Positions 23,097 to 44,119 are shown, counted from the stretch's first letter. The stretch is DNA of 64,000 nt from Hormiphora californensis (GCA_020137815.1 CM035356.1:5552145-5616144); one strand, 5' to 3'. Notes: generated by a model not told the origin, from the sequence alone. Program-made: numbers and translations.

Positions 23097-23939
23097 GAGA
23101 GAGAGAGCTGGGAGGGAGACAGAGAGAGATGAGGTATGTTTGTGTATGGTTTAACCGGTCATGTGAGTGAGAGTGTGAAGTTAATGTGTTCTCCCTGTCT
23201 CTTGTTTGGGGTTACATAATTATATAATGTCGTAATTTATGTAGTGTGTAAATGGTGTAGTATACATGAAATGTACATTGTACTAATCTGACTAGTCACA
23301 GTACAAAGAATAGTTTTTCGAGAATCGAGAGTGCTGCACATATAATTTACTCTTTTAGTGGCTTTTCAATAAGTCCGTGACAGGAGTCATTTAAGTCCAT
23401 GTCGGGTGAATTGTTTAATTACGAATTGAGTGATTGGATACGTTGAGTGATTGGCTATGTGAGATGCATCTCCAGTGATGTAACCGGTTCGCAATCAAAT
23501 CTGAATAGATCACAGTGTAACTGGCAATGTATTATAGATCCTCAACCGATAGTACTATCGATTTAGAAGCTTTGTTTATGACTGGACTTCATATGCCTGG
23601 CCTTTCCGAACACATCGAGCCATCAAGTTTTAGTAAAACTAAAATTCTGGCGGGCTTCTGGGCTACTTCCCCTGATAGCTAGGTTGCAACAATGGCAGCA
23701 CTGCACGTGCCTCAAGACTTGGCTGGGTGTTGGTCAGTAATTGGTAATTGGAAAATGGGACAATGTCAGAGAAACAGGAAATCCCACTTTAGAAATCGTG
23801 TACTCTTTCCTATCTTTCCCTCTTTCGGTCATGTTCTTTGTTACTATCTTGGGCACTCTCTCTCTCTCTCTGCTAGTGTTATTACATGGCACAGTTTACA
23901 CGATCACAACAAGCAACTATTATCTCTCTCTCCCTCCCT

Positions 23940-23970
<31 letters not shown>

Positions 23971-24513
23971 CTCCCTCTCTCCCTCTCTCTCTCTCTCTCC
24001 CCCTCTCTCTCTCTCTCTCTCCCTCCCTCTCTCCCTCTCTCCCTCTCTCTCTCTCTCTCTCTCCCTCCCTCCCTCTCTCCCTATCTTTATAGCTTGTTAA
24101 TGCGAATGCCCGCGGTAAATGGACTGAAATCGTTCTCTACTCAGCCAGAAAGCAGTCTCACTCTCAACAATAATTCTCTCGATCTCTCAAGTCCCAACAA
24201 TAACTCTCTCTCTCTGGCCTACGCCAATACAGTCTAGCTGTGGCCAATTTGGCAGTCACTAGCTCTAATTATTCCTGGCTCTGATCTATTGTTGTTTGTG
24301 GATGGCAATCTAACCACAATATTGTACTGTGTTACATTCTTTATTAATCGTGTGTTACACTCTTGCTTATTTTGTTGTCTCGGCTAGTATAACCGTCTGG
24401 CAGCGCTAGACCCAGTTTTGATTCTCAATCTGGAGGCGCTCAGATCATATCGGCACTACCAGACATGTCTAGTTAGATTATTATGGACACAGTCATTCTG
24501 ACACATTCTTTAG
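22519..24513. other. Intergenic, CT/GA tracts only
   Basis: (GA)n at 23050-23107 and an imperfect CT array at 23920-24083. An open Asn/Ser-rich stretch at about 24094-24235 lacks a good donor, so it is not called as an exon. Nothing else recognised. Confidence 0.5.
24393..24465. mobile_element. Short hairpin element, GTCTGGCGGCGCC family
   Basis: Left end CCGTCTGGCAGCGCTAGACC, middle GTTTTGATTCTCAATCTGG, right part GCGCTCAGAT..CTACCAGACATG. About 73 bp. Confidence 0.65.
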
Positions 24514-25328
24514 ATGGCTGGAGAAGAAAGACAGATCCAGTTGGTAGAGGATCAGATGATTAGTAACCAGATGATTGAAACAAAGAGTGAACCTCTCCGA
24601 GTGCAGATACTTAATAGCTACGGTAAGAGACGCCCCAGCGGCAGGTCGGTAGAACTTCGACAGAATTTAGGGTAGGTCTGAATTTAGTTGTTGAGTAAGA
24701 ATTTAGGGTAGGTCTGAATAGTGAATTTAGTTGTTGAGTAAGAATTTAGGGTAGGTCTGAATTTAGTTGTTGAGTAAGAATTTAGGGTAGGTCTGAATTT
24801 AGGGTAGAGACGCGGTTCAGCGACCTAATCATGATTTGATAAACGATACGTTACGGACCTACCCTAAATTGTAGGTCTGAATTTAGGGTAGGCCAATTTA
24901 GGGTAGGTCCGTAACGTATCATTTATCAAATCATGATTAGGTCGCTGAACCGCGTCCCTACCCTGTCAGGCCAATGCTCTGACCACAGTTTCGAGAGAAA
25001 CGAGAATGGGTCAGGCCAATGCTCTGACAGTCCCTACCCTAAATTCAGACCTACCCTAAATTCAGACCTATCCTAAATTCAGACCTACCCTAAATTCTGT
25101 CGAAGTTCTACCGACCTGCCAGTGTCCGGCGGCGCCGACCCGTTCTGAGAATTGAAACCATCTTGACAAAACCAACACAGCCATCTTCTAATCTGAATTC
25201 GCACCAGCCAAATGACATATCCCACCTCAGTTCGGAGATTTTCAGTGACCATTACCTACACGCCTGCTATCCCCCGTGGAGTGCTCCCAGACAATATGGA
25301 TTTCTTACACTTCACATCCGGGGCATAG
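24514..25328 (+). CDS. Two-exon gene fragment, unrecognised
   Basis: Exon 24514-24622 follows an acceptor (ATTCTTTAG), opens with ATG (MAGEERQIQLVEDQMISN...) and ends in phase 1 at donor G|GTAAGA. Exon 25231-25328 follows acceptor CCCACCTCAG, restores the frame (VRRFSVTITYTPAIPRGVL...) and stops at TAG after HFTSGA. Together they give 68 residues: a charged, probably helical first half and a beta-like second half. Whether the ATG is the true start or an internal Met is unknown, and earlier exons may exist. The intron carries the inverted-repeat element 24640-25120. Function unknown; the splice structure is inferred. Confidence 0.45.
24640..25120. mobile_element. Inverted-repeat element of about 480 bp with internal tandem repeats
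   Basis: Terminal inverted repeat GGCAGGTCGGTAGAACTTCG then ACAGAATTTAGGGTAGGTCT, matched at the right end by CGAAGTTCTACCGACCTGCC. The left part has four tandem copies around AATTTAGGGTAGGTCTGAAT. The inner arms (GGTTCAGCGACCTAATCATG) pair with their complement. No coding sequence and no obvious target duplication. It sits in an inferred intron. Confidence 0.85.
25121..25160. mobile_element. Half copy of the GTCTGGCGGCGCC hairpin family
   Basis: AGTGTCCGGCGGCGCCGACC then CGTTCTGAGAATTGAAAC, directly abutting the previous element. Confidence 0.5.
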
Positions 25329-25390
25329 CAACACCACCTCGAAAATAGACAGTTCAGAGATCGAATCGGGGAGAAGACATGGGGCAGAGG

Positions 25391-26215
25391 GGGGGGGTGC
25401 GACATGTTAATTTTGTTAACTTTGTTAATATTAACATCGAGAAAACAGGTGATTTATTAACAAATTAACAAAAAGTTAACAAACGTTAACAAATGCCATT
25501 TATGCCATTTAAATCACCTTTAGCGCATGTTTTTGGTATTTAACACTTGTTCTGCGAGCAAAGTTGTTCCTTTTGCACGATTTGCACACCCCTACTAACC
25601 TCTACTACGGCTTTTCTACAGCGATTTGTTCCATTGTGCAAATTTTAATAAAAACTAGCCAAACTAAACCGAAATTGAAGTCAATTGACCCTAATCCACC
25701 TTTTTTAAACCCTAAAAACTAAATAAGACTCATGAATTTACCATAAAACAAAAATATCCCAAAAATCAATTTTCCTAAAAAAACACAAGGATTTGTAGCG
25801 AAGCAAATTTTCAATTTTTGACCAAAAAATTGATTTTGGAAATATTTTGTTTCTTTTTCTGACAGAAACGTTGTACATCATCTTCTTTCGTTCAAAAAAT
25901 CGATTATCAATGAAAAAATCACGTTAAAGTGAGATTTTATACGCTAAATTGAAATATTTGTAACTTTTGGATTTTTATCGATTTTGAGCCAAAAACATGT
26001 ATGTCGGACTTTGGTTATCGGAAGAGGCCTTGTTTGGGTATATATGTGTTAGAAAAGTCATTAAACTATAAAATTAAACCAGTAAAAGTCGTATTATCAA
26101 CCAATAAGAACAGTCTTTGCTGATTTGTTAACTTTGTTAATTTTGTTAATTAACGTTAATTAACAAAATCGAAAAAAAGAGGTGATTTATTAACAATTAA
26201 CATGTCGCCCCCCCC
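25391..26215. mobile_element. hAT-like non-autonomous element, 825 bp
   Basis: The 8-bp direct repeat GGCAGAGG flanks it (25383-25390 and 26216-26223). Termini are G7 then TGCGACATGTTAATTTTG, and AATTAACATGTCG then C8. Subterminal parts are dense in GTTAAC and TTAATTAAC words and share GGTGATTTATTAACAA on both sides. No ORF. The 8-bp duplication and G-run terminus match the element at 16408-20839, so they may share a transposase source. Confidence 0.88.
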
Positions 26216-26348
26216 GGCAGAGGGTTGTATTGTTCATACTATTATGTGTGCAACAGCACAAGGTAGAGGGTTGTTTACCAGATCAGATTTTTAAACCATT
26301 TTCAGCGAAATAAAATGCGGACAACTGTGCGTGTGTTATTTATAACTA

Positions 26349-27112
26349 ACGGGTGACAACTAAAAATCTGGACAATTTTCTCAGAGCTCTAGCGCCGGCC
26401 CCGCTTGAGATACAGTTTCAGGCCTGAGCTAGAACGATTTTTCAGACAATTTTGAATCAGAATAACACAACGGGAAAAATTAAAAAGTTCATTTTCATTG
26501 CGTTATCGCATCATTTCCTCTTGACCCACCAAAGCATGTGTACGGAGATTTGAGATTTCTGTGTGATCAGAAACGACCTTCCCGATGAGATAAAATTCTC
26601 AAATTTTAAATAATGGTTGTTCATGCCATAACCAACGTAACTGCCAAGTTTCAACATTTTAGCTTATCATAAAGTTGGTTTCCCACGTCATAAATGTTTC
26701 GAGAGATCGTCAAAATGGCGATTTCTCAAATTACCTGTAAACTACGCTTTGAAGGGTTTGTTACAGATGATTCTGTGATTAGAATTGAGATTATCGGAGT
26801 GTGAAACAAAGTTAATTTCGTTCAAAATCGTCTGAAAAATCATTCCATCGCTGCCCCGAAGCTGTATCTCAAAAAGAACAGGCGCTAGAGGTGCTAGAAA
26901 AGTGTGTAAATTTCAAGTACTACATGCTTTGGTGGGTCAAGAGGAAATGATGCGATATCGCAATGAAAATGAACATTTTAGTTGTTCCCGTTGTGTTATT
27001 CTGATTCAAAATTGTCTGAAAAATCGTTCTAGCTCAGGCCTGAAGCTGTATCTCAAGCGGGGCCGGCGCTAGAGCTCACAGAATATTGTCCAGATTTTTA
27101 GTTGTCACCCGT
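26349..27112. mobile_element. TA-flanked inverted-repeat element, 764 bp
   Basis: TA on each side (26347-26348, 27113-27114). Terminal repeats start ACGGGTGACAACTAAAAATC and continue for about 200 bp (through CGCCGGCCCCGCTTGAGATA and the region around TTGACCCACCAAAGCATG) with about 10 percent mismatch. No ORF. The TA duplication suggests Tc1/mariner-type mobilisation. Confidence 0.85.
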
Positions 27113-27421
27113 TATGTGTATGTGTGTTTTATTTGTCAGTTGGCTGTGTGTTTATTTGTAATAACGGATGATAATAACAAGTTATATAATGGGGTAACTA
27201 AAACAGTAAGATTGCACACTTCACAGTTCACAGATCCAGTAATATCGTCATCTTTCACTCTCTTTCTCTCGTACTCTCGGAAAAATATAGGACCGACAAA
27301 ATACATAACTTTCCCTCTCTTATCACGGTTTAAAGTCAATATATAGTCATCTGAATTCAAGGGTTCAACCAGCGGGTAACGATCTGCACACACTAACCTA
27401 GTGTATGTATGTGTTGGTAAA

Positions 27422-37162
<9,741 letters not shown>

Positions 37163-37346
37163 CTGATAATAATGTGTTGCTGAAACGCCATTACACTACT
37201 AAAATAGAGGACGGGGGTATTACTCTAATAAATTTGTGTGGCATGTAAGTTACCGACTTTGGGTGCAGCGAATGTGTAAGGTGGTCCATGTATTGTTAGG
37301 GTAAGGACTTGGGGAACATATTTACCAAAAATCTGGGCGCCTTTAA

Positions 37347-37445
<99 letters not shown>
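37347..37445. repeat. (ATT)n microsatellite
   Basis: About 100 bp of pure TTA/ATT trinucleotide, upstream of the first recognised RBM25 exon. Confidence 0.97.
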
Positions 37446-37925
37446 TAAGATCTGTCATCATTCATCAATAATGAATAAAGGCCTGTGCACTGACCAGTGA
37501 CCACCAAACTACTTGACCGTCTTGACTGATCTCAGCCCTAACCACAATCCTTATCCCAGCCCTAGCCCAAGCCCCACTTTTGCCCAAACCGGGGTACCAG
37601 TTTAGCCCAAGCCCCAAAAATCCGTGAGAGCTGACTCTCAAAACACCCAGATTTTGGCAAATGACGTGGTATAAGTCATAAAGCAGCGCTTTTCAAATCA
37701 ACGTTTCAAAGCACCGTTTCCTGAAACGTGCGGTGGACCTTCGCGTTAAAAACTTGGATCACGCGAAACTTCGCGCGAAACTTGGAAACTTGGATCTAAT
37801 CGCGCGAGCGACAAAATTAAAGTCCGTTTCAAGCGACTTGACCCGTAATTCTTGGAATTTGGCGCATTGCGCGTGTATTTACAAAGGGGAAATCTTGAAT
37901 TTCCAGGAATCTCAGGTCATTGGCA

Positions 37926-39218
37926 GGTAAGTCGGAAGAACGTGTCCGTTTGTCTCATGAGGCCTCATGAGACCTCATGAGGCACTCATGAGGCGCCTCA
38001 TGAGGCCTCATGAGACATTTTCAGCTGTTTTAGTGCCTCATGAGGCCTCATGAGACCTCATGAGGCGCCTCATGAGGCACTCATGAGGCCTCATGAGGCC
38101 TCATGAGACACTGCTCATGAGGCCTCATGAGACATGTGCCTCATCCCGACTTTGTTTTGATGTCTCATGAGGCCTCATGAGCAGTTTTGACATGATGCAT
38201 GTCTCATGAGGCCTCATGAGGCATATCTCATGACACCTTAGAGTTAGTATAGCCATAGGGTTAAGGCTAGGGTTAGAGTTAGCACCGGGTTTCGGTTCCA
38301 GTTATGGGTACGAGCCTAACCACTAGGCCTAGGGGTTAACCCCAAACTTTTATGACAATATGATAAACCTAGGTCCAAGGCCTAGGGTTCAATCCTTAAC
38401 CCAAACACTAATCCTAACCCTAACTTTAGGTTGGTATTAGGATTAAGGTTAGGGTTAGTGTTAGGGTTAAGGATAGACTTCTAGGCCTACGCCTATTGGT
38501 TGGGGTTAACCCCTAGGCTTAGTGGTTAGGGCTTAGTGGTTAGGTTCGTACTCCTAACTGGAACCGAAACCCGGTCCTAACTCTAACCCTAGCCTTAACC
38601 CTATGGCTATACTAACTCTAAGGTGTCATGAGATATGCCTCATGAGGCCTCATGAGACATGCCTCATGTCAAAACTGCTCATGAGGCCTCATGAGACATC
38701 AAAACAAAGTCGGAATGAGGCACATGTCTCATGAGGCCTCATGAGCAGTGTCTCATGAGGCCTCATGAGGCCTCATGAGGCGCCTCATGAGGTCTCATGA
38801 GGCCTCATGAGGCACTAAAACAGCTGAAAATGTCTCATGAGGCCTCATGAGTGCCTCATGAGGTCTCATGAGGCGCCTCATAGGGATCCCTAAAAAAGTT
38901 CAGTATTTACACAGAGTTTACACAGTCTTTACACAGTCATTACACCCAGAGCGCCCGCGCCGCTCTGGGTGTAAAGACTGCGTCTTTCGCACTCGATTTG
39001 CAGCGTTTTCGGAAACTTTTTTCGCCGCAGCGCTCAATTTACTCAATTGTGCAGCACACAATCCAATATTTTCTTAGAAAAAGCCGCAAAACGCAGCACG
39101 CGCCGCTCTGGGTGTAATGACTGTGTAAAGACTGTGTAAACTCTGTGTAAATACTGAACTTTTTTAGGGATCCCTATGAGGCCTCATGAGACAAACGGAC
39201 ACGTTCTTCCGACTTACC
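37926..39218. mobile_element. Palindromic element with 8-bp target duplication
   Basis: CATTGGCA is duplicated at 37918-37925 and 39219-39226. Terminal inverted repeats GGTAAGTCGGAAGAACGTGT continue into arrays of the self-complementary word CTCATGAGGCCTCATGAG. Inner arms carry degenerate GGTTAGGGTTAG / CTAACCCTAACC words and the pair ACCGGGTTTCGGTTCCAG / CTGGAACCGAAACCCGG around about 38430. No ORF. An 8-bp duplication suits hAT-type integration. A second element (38881-39176) is inserted in the right arm. Confidence 0.92.
38881..39176. mobile_element. 296-bp inverted-repeat element nested in the palindrome
   Basis: Terminal repeats of about 70 bp: TAGGGATCCCTAAAAAAGTT, then TTTACACAG words repeated three to four times, then CATTACACCCAGAGCG. 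The reverse complement closes the element. It interrupts the right arm between GCGCCTCA and TGAGGCCTC, and the left arm lacks it, so it inserted after the palindrome formed. TA at each end may be its duplication. Confidence 0.88.
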
Positions 39219-39651
39219 CATTGGCATACGTTGCAGGCCCCTTATAATATAATGCGGGGGTGCGCGCATGAGGGGGCTGCAGCGCATTCCAACTCAGGTC
39301 AAGTCGTTTGAAACGCACTTTATTAAAAACGCGCGAGCGACAAAATTAAAAGCGCGCGGCTTTAGAAAGTAAATGTTTGGCAGCGCTTTGACCGTTTGTA
39401 TCGCGCGTTACATTGACTGAGCTGCGACCGGCCGTGATGCGTCCGCGATAATTTTCCGGTAGAAAAATTCTTTTGAAAAAAACTGTTCCGAAACTGAGTC
39501 CGAATTTTTAAAACTGAACTTTCGTTGCTCTTTCGTTGCTCTTTGTCTCTCTGGCCATCGATAGGCCAGAGAGGGTTCCAGTCGTTAAGATCAACACGAT
39601 CTATTATTTATATTTATTACTAGTTGAGTGTACTCAACAAACCAACCCACC

Positions 39652-42600
39652 ATGCCATTCACCACTACAGAACACACATTCCGCCCAGATTCACATCTCA
39701 GAACTTTCGTGTTGCCTGGACCAGATACAGCTGATGTATTATCCTCCTCAGACGACTCATCCATGAACAACTCATCCACCAACAACCTCAGGGAGAGATC
39801 CCTTTTGGGTGAATCAGATGCAGTAGACAGTTTCCTTCACGACACACGACATTCACTAATGACCAAAATCATGTGTTGCAACTGCTCTGACTCAATATTT
39901 TACGCAGTGTTTGAACGATGTCAAGGATGTTATGGCCACCTCCATCCAGAGTGTGTTCAAAGTACCGGTGAGAGAGACGATGTGGCACGGCCTAATTACA
40001 CTTATTGTTCCAGTTGTGCCATTTTAAACCCTCCCAAACAGCCTGTCCCCGATTTATCACAGAGAAATGTATGGGGAGAGTCAAATGCCGAAGAACTGTA
40101 TCACACCTTTGCTAAGATTGCAGAGACAACTAGCAGCTGGGTGCCCAACCTATTTGTCCTCCCTCATGGTCGTGAAGGGCAAAACTTTCTTGATGAGTTA
40201 ACCAGGCTTGCCAAATTGTTCTCAACCGATCCTGACTCAGAATGTTATGCCCTCTCAGCATTGGTACTTGCCCCAACGCTGATCTTACAGAAGACCTCCA
40301 ACAAGGCTAAAGCCTTTGACAACAAACAGCACCTTGCCAGACGTTTGGAAATGTGGAAGCAAGGCGAGTTTGAAGACTTAGTCAAGGAAGGGAAAGCCCT
40401 CCAGAAACCCCTTTCCCCGCGAGACCAGACGAAAGAAAGTTGTCTGAAGAAGTTTATCCAGTTAATGAAAAATGGTCAGGTCTCCGAAGCTACTGGATGG
40501 CTCGACCCTGGGAGAAGTGAGTCGGGAGTCAAAACAGTCTCCCAAGACGTCTTGGATGACCTAGAGTCGAAACACCCTCCCTCATCACCAATCAGCAGCT
40601 GTGCGGCGGATCACGGACCCCCCAACGCCCACATCCCACAGACGTTTGAATCGATTACTGGAGATGTAATATACAATTGCGCCAGAGTAATGAAAGGATC
40701 TGCAGGACCCAGTGGTTTAGACTCAATAGGTCTCAAGCGCATGCTATGTTCACGGAAATTCAAACGTTCCACCACCGAGCTGAGAGAAGCTTTGGCACTA
40801 GTTTCCCGTTCTCTCGCCTGTAAGAAATATCATCCAAGATTCCTAGCGATGTTATGTGCATCACGGCTCATCCCTTTGAAGAAACCAGACAATGGCACCC
40901 GTCCTATCGGCATCGGTGAGACTTTACGTCGTGTCATTTGCAAAGCAGTTATGAAATGTCAACGTAAGGAGATCAGACTAGCAGCGGGAAAGTTCCAGAT
41001 GGCGGCTGGTGTCAGAGGGGGTTGCGAGGCAGCAGTGCATGCTCTACGTCAAAAGTTCGATAGTGATCAATGTGATGCAGTACTACTGTTAGACGCACAA
41101 AATGCGTTCAACACTCTAAACAGAAAACTTACTCTCCACCATGTGGCTGTGCACTGCCCAATTCTAGATACCTTTCTCAGAAATATCTACGGATGCTCCA
41201 GAGACTTATGGGTCGGTGAATCAGTGCTGACGAGTGAAGAAGGAGCCACCCAGGGATGCCCCAGTGCCATGGGTATGTACAGTATCGGCATCTCGCCATT
41301 GATTGAAAAAGTAAAAGAAGACGACGTGTTCCAGATATTCTTTGCCGACGACGGCAATGGTTGTGGCAAATTGGATGGCCTTTACGAATGGTACAGATCT
41401 GTGGTTACCAAAGGTCCAGCTCACGGATACATTATAAATCCTAACAAATGTGTGCTGATTGTAAAACTCGAACATCTGAGTGAAGCAGAGGATATGTTTA
41501 GTGATACAGGAGTGACAATCACTACAACAGGCAATCGCCATCTTGGGGCGGTCATAGGTTCGGAAACCTACAAGAAGGAATATGTATCTGGTGAAGTGAC
41601 CAAGTGGGCCGAAGCTCTTCAAAACCTAGTGACAATCGCCAAGACTGACCCACACGTTGCTTATGCAAACTACACAAGGAGCTTCAAATTCAAATGGAGT
41701 TATATGCAACGCACAGTTCCTGGAATCGGATTACTCTTTGAACCCCTGGAGAACATCATCCGCCACGAATTCATTCCATCTCTGCTCGGCTCACATGTAA
41801 CGGATCTGCAACGGGAACTCATCGCTCTACCTGTCAAGATGGGGGGTCTAGGAATTGAAAACCCAATGCTCTCGGCTGACACTGCATACGAGCATTCTCT
41901 CCACTGCACAGGCCCATTAGTGGAGCACCTTCTCTCAGATGAAGAACTGGATGGTCCTACCATAGACAAAATCGAAAAGATCACCAGAGAGAGAACTAAG
42001 GAATGCGAAGAAAGGACAATCGAAAGACATCTTGTCCAGATGAAATCCCTGAAAGCTAGGATGACTGACACGGAAAACCGGTTACAGTCACTAAACCAAG
42101 AACCTGGGGCATCCTCCTGGCTGACAGCAAGACCCATCGAAGCACATGGACATCACCTGACCAAACAAGAGTTTGTCGATGCGATGCACCTTCGATTTGG
42201 ATTACCATTTCTCGATCTCCCCGCCAAATGCCCATGTGGGTCCAGTAACAGTGCCGATCACGCATTGTCCTGTCACAAAGGTGGTTACACAATCTACAGA
42301 CACGACCGCCTGAGAGACAACTTTGCTGATATCTTATCCTATGCTGGTGTCAGGTCTATAGAAACTGAAAAACTCCTACAACCATGTGAGGATTACGACC
42401 AAGAAATGCAGCAATATCCGTGGGCAAATACAGATAGAGACGCCCGTATGGACATCGTGTGCATGGGATTGTGGGCTCCTGACCAGATGTCCTACATGGA
42501 TGTCAGAGTCTGTCACCCGATGGCAGCTTCTTATCTCAACATCAAGCCATCATCTCTGTACAAAAACCACGAGAAGTCCAAGAAGACATGTTACATGAGA

Positions 42601-42861
42601 CGAGTCCAGATTGTCGAGGGCGGGACCTTTTCTCCACTAGTGTTTACCACAACAGGTGGTGTTGGCCCTGAAATGGACAAAGCGATTAAGAAGACAGCCA
42701 AACTTATTGAAAACAAACACGGAGAAATCTACAGTGAGGCTTTGGCGGCAATCAGAAGGCGGCTCAGATTCTGCCTACTGGTAGCCACCCTGAGGTCGCT
42801 GAGAGGATGCCGTACAAAGTACGCCCCAACAGGATTGGAAAACATGGACTTCAATATTTGA
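39652..42861 (+). CDS. RLE-type non-LTR retrotransposon ORF (reverse transcriptase and restriction-like endonuclease)
   Basis: About 1069 codons from the well-placed ATG at 39652 (CCACCATGC); the frame is open slightly further upstream. The N-terminal Cys/His finger is at about residues 72-125 (CCNCS ... CQGCYGHLHPEC ... CSSC). The reverse transcriptase is at about 330-640, with LLLDAQNAFNTLNR, EEGATQGCPSAMGMY and the catalytic FADD at about 564-567. The C-terminal CPCG..DHALSCHKGG knuckle (about 858-878) is followed by a PD-(D/E)XK-like nuclease (ARMDIVCMG, MDVRVCHP) and PLVFTTTGGVGPE. This order, with no APE domain, matches R2/CRE-like elements, which nick a target and prime on it. All motifs look intact. 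Relatives of this sequence type are common in cnidarian and other invertebrate genomes; the clade name is not claimed. Confidence 0.93.
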   Translation: MPFTTTEHTFRPDSHLRTFVLPGPDTADVLSSSDDSSMNNSSTNNLRERSLLGESDAVDSFLHDTRHSLMTKIMCCNCSDSIFYAVFERCQGCYGHLHPECVQSTGERDDVARPNYTYCSSCAILNPPKQPVPDLSQRNVWGESNAEELYHTFAKIAETTSSWVPNLFVLPHGREGQNFLDELTRLAKLFSTDPDSECYALSALVLAPTLILQKTSNKAKAFDNKQHLARRLEMWKQGEFEDLVKEGKALQKPLSPRDQTKESCLKKFIQLMKNGQVSEATGWLDPGRSESGVKTVSQDVLDDLESKHPPSSPISSCAADHGPPNAHIPQTFESITGDVIYNCARVMKGSAGPSGLDSIGLKRMLCSRKFKRSTTELREALALVSRSLACKKYHPRFLAMLCASRLIPLKKPDNGTRPIGIGETLRRVICKAVMKCQRKEIRLAAGKFQMAAGVRGGCEAAVHALRQKFDSDQCDAVLLLDAQNAFNTLNRKLTLHHVAVHCPILDTFLRNIYGCSRDLWVGESVLTSEEGATQGCPSAMGMYSIGISPLIEKVKEDDVFQIFFADDGNGCGKLDGLYEWYRSVVTKGPAHGYIINPNKCVLIVKLEHLSEAEDMFSDTGVTITTTGNRHLGAVIGSETYKKEYVSGEVTKWAEALQNLVTIAKTDPHVAYANYTRSFKFKWSYMQRTVPGIGLLFEPLENIIRHEFIPSLLGSHVTDLQRELIALPVKMGGLGIENPMLSADTAYEHSLHCTGPLVEHLLSDEELDGPTIDKIEKITRERTKECEERTIERHLVQMKSLKARMTDTENRLQSLNQEPGASSWLTARPIEAHGHHLTKQEFVDAMHLRFGLPFLDLPAKCPCGSSNSADHALSCHKGGYTIYRHDRLRDNFADILSYAGVRSIETEKLLQPCEDYDQEMQQYPWANTDRDARMDIVCMGLWAPDQMSYMDVRVCHPMAASYLNIKPSSLYKNHEKSKKTCYMRRVQIVEGGTFSPLVFTTTGGVGPEMDKAIKKTAKLIENKHGEIYSEALAAIRRRLRFCLLVATLRSLRGCRTKYAPTGLENMDFNI

Positions 42862-42927
42862 AACATGTGTGAGATTTTATTTATTTATGTATAGTAATAT
42901 TTGAGTGATTTTAAGATTTATTTATTA

Positions 42928-43318
42928 CTAACCCCAACACCGGGGGCAAATGATCGAACCCAATGTGAATGAGACTCATCGCGATTAACTCTTCATATGG
43001 TTACGCTCCAGTTGCAGATTGGAGGCTGGCTCCAGTTTCTGGCGCCAGCCTCCAGTCTGCAACTGGCGCAAGCTGGGAGAGTCCCTGTGCGCGCCAAATC
43101 TTCGTTGACTAGCAGGGTTTTCGATGTGAATTGCATGTAAAGTAGCGCGCGCGGCAGTGTCAGCAGTGTCAGCAGGGGCCTGCTTCATTGTAACTAACGT
43201 CAGTCGCAAAATCTCTAACTGAACCCTTACCCCCTTTCTCTCTTCGGCAGCTTCTCTTCGGCTGTTGGAAAGTGATGCCAATCGGTGTTGGGGTTAGTGA
43301 ATTTTAAAAAAAAAAAAG

Positions 43319-43352
<34 letters not shown>
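42928..43352. repeat. Inverted repeat pair and poly(A) tract after the RLE element
   Basis: ACTAACCCCAACACCG (42928-42943) is repeated inverted as CGGTGTTGGGGTTAGT (43284-43299). Inside is a hairpin around TTGCAGATTGGAGGCTGGCT. An A-rich tract of about 47 bp follows at 43306-43352 and could be a retrotransposon tail. Confidence 0.7.
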
Positions 43353-43356
<4 letters not shown>

Positions 43357-43520
43357 CCTTAAGATCTGTGACAGGCACAAGGAATGTTACGCTGAAACCA
43401 TGTCCTTCATTCGTGAAAAGACACGATTCAGCTTACTGAGATCAACACTTGTTGTGCTTAGGGGCACCAAGAGACGTGTGATCCCAGTCAGAGTGGAAGA
43501 TGTTGACTTTCGAGATAAAG

Positions 43521-43665
43521 TCCATTTTTATTCAACTGTTCACCCCCCAACTCGTGCGCGTGCGATATTTTAATTTACGCTGCGCGCGCTACACGTTAAC
43601 ATGTGATAGACGCGCAAAAAAATTCCGCGCACGACTTTGGGGGTGAACAGTTGAAAAAAAATGGA
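43521..43665. mobile_element. 145-bp MITE
   Basis: Terminal inverted repeats of about 40 bp: TCCATTTTTATTCAACTGTT then CACCCCC; the right end reads GGGGGTGAACAGTTG then AAAAAAAATGGA. The centre is CG-rich (GTGCGCGTGCG). No target duplication visible. Confidence 0.8.
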
Positions 43666-44119
43666 GTATACATGAGCAGAGAGAGGGAGAATGAGTATAT
43701 GAGGGTGTGTGGGTGATTTATTGTAATTTATTGTTCCATTTTTCTTCGTTCCTTATTTAATTTTAAGAAACTGTTTTTTATTAAAAAACGAAAGTCAAAA
43801 CACGCTCAGGTGGTTGAAAGGCCTTACATATTTTCCTTACAAGTTACAGTATATGTAATGTATACATTTTAGAGTTAATAATGATAATAATTACAGTCCT
43901 TGGACCTCGTTTGCTCGGTACTCCGCCCCTACGGCCTACACAGTCGCCGATCCTCTGCAGTCTGCACCTTGGCCCAGCTGTGGAGCCTGGAGGGTTCCAC
44001 CACCACAGTCCACACCGCCCCTGAGCCAGCCCACAAGTCTTGTAATCGTCTTAGTGTATAAACCACATGTAGGTATCCATTCCTTACAGACGTAACCCTC
44101 CTCCTCCTTGGACCCTGGG

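Noticed and set aside
24094-24236. Asn/Ser-rich exon upstream of the 24514 exon
   Set aside because: There is an acceptor-like site but only a poor donor (ACA|GTCTAG). The frame could be chance.
37230-37290. First coding exon of RBM25 starting ATGGACCACC on the minus strand
   Set aside because: Its donor phase (TCG|GTAACT) does not match the next exon, which needs two carried bases.
38270-38600. Interstitial telomere repeats marking a chromosome fusion
   Set aside because: The TTAGGG-like words are degenerate, run outward from the centre (CCCTAA then TTAGGG) rather than head-to-head, and lie inside a transposon with an 8-bp target duplication.
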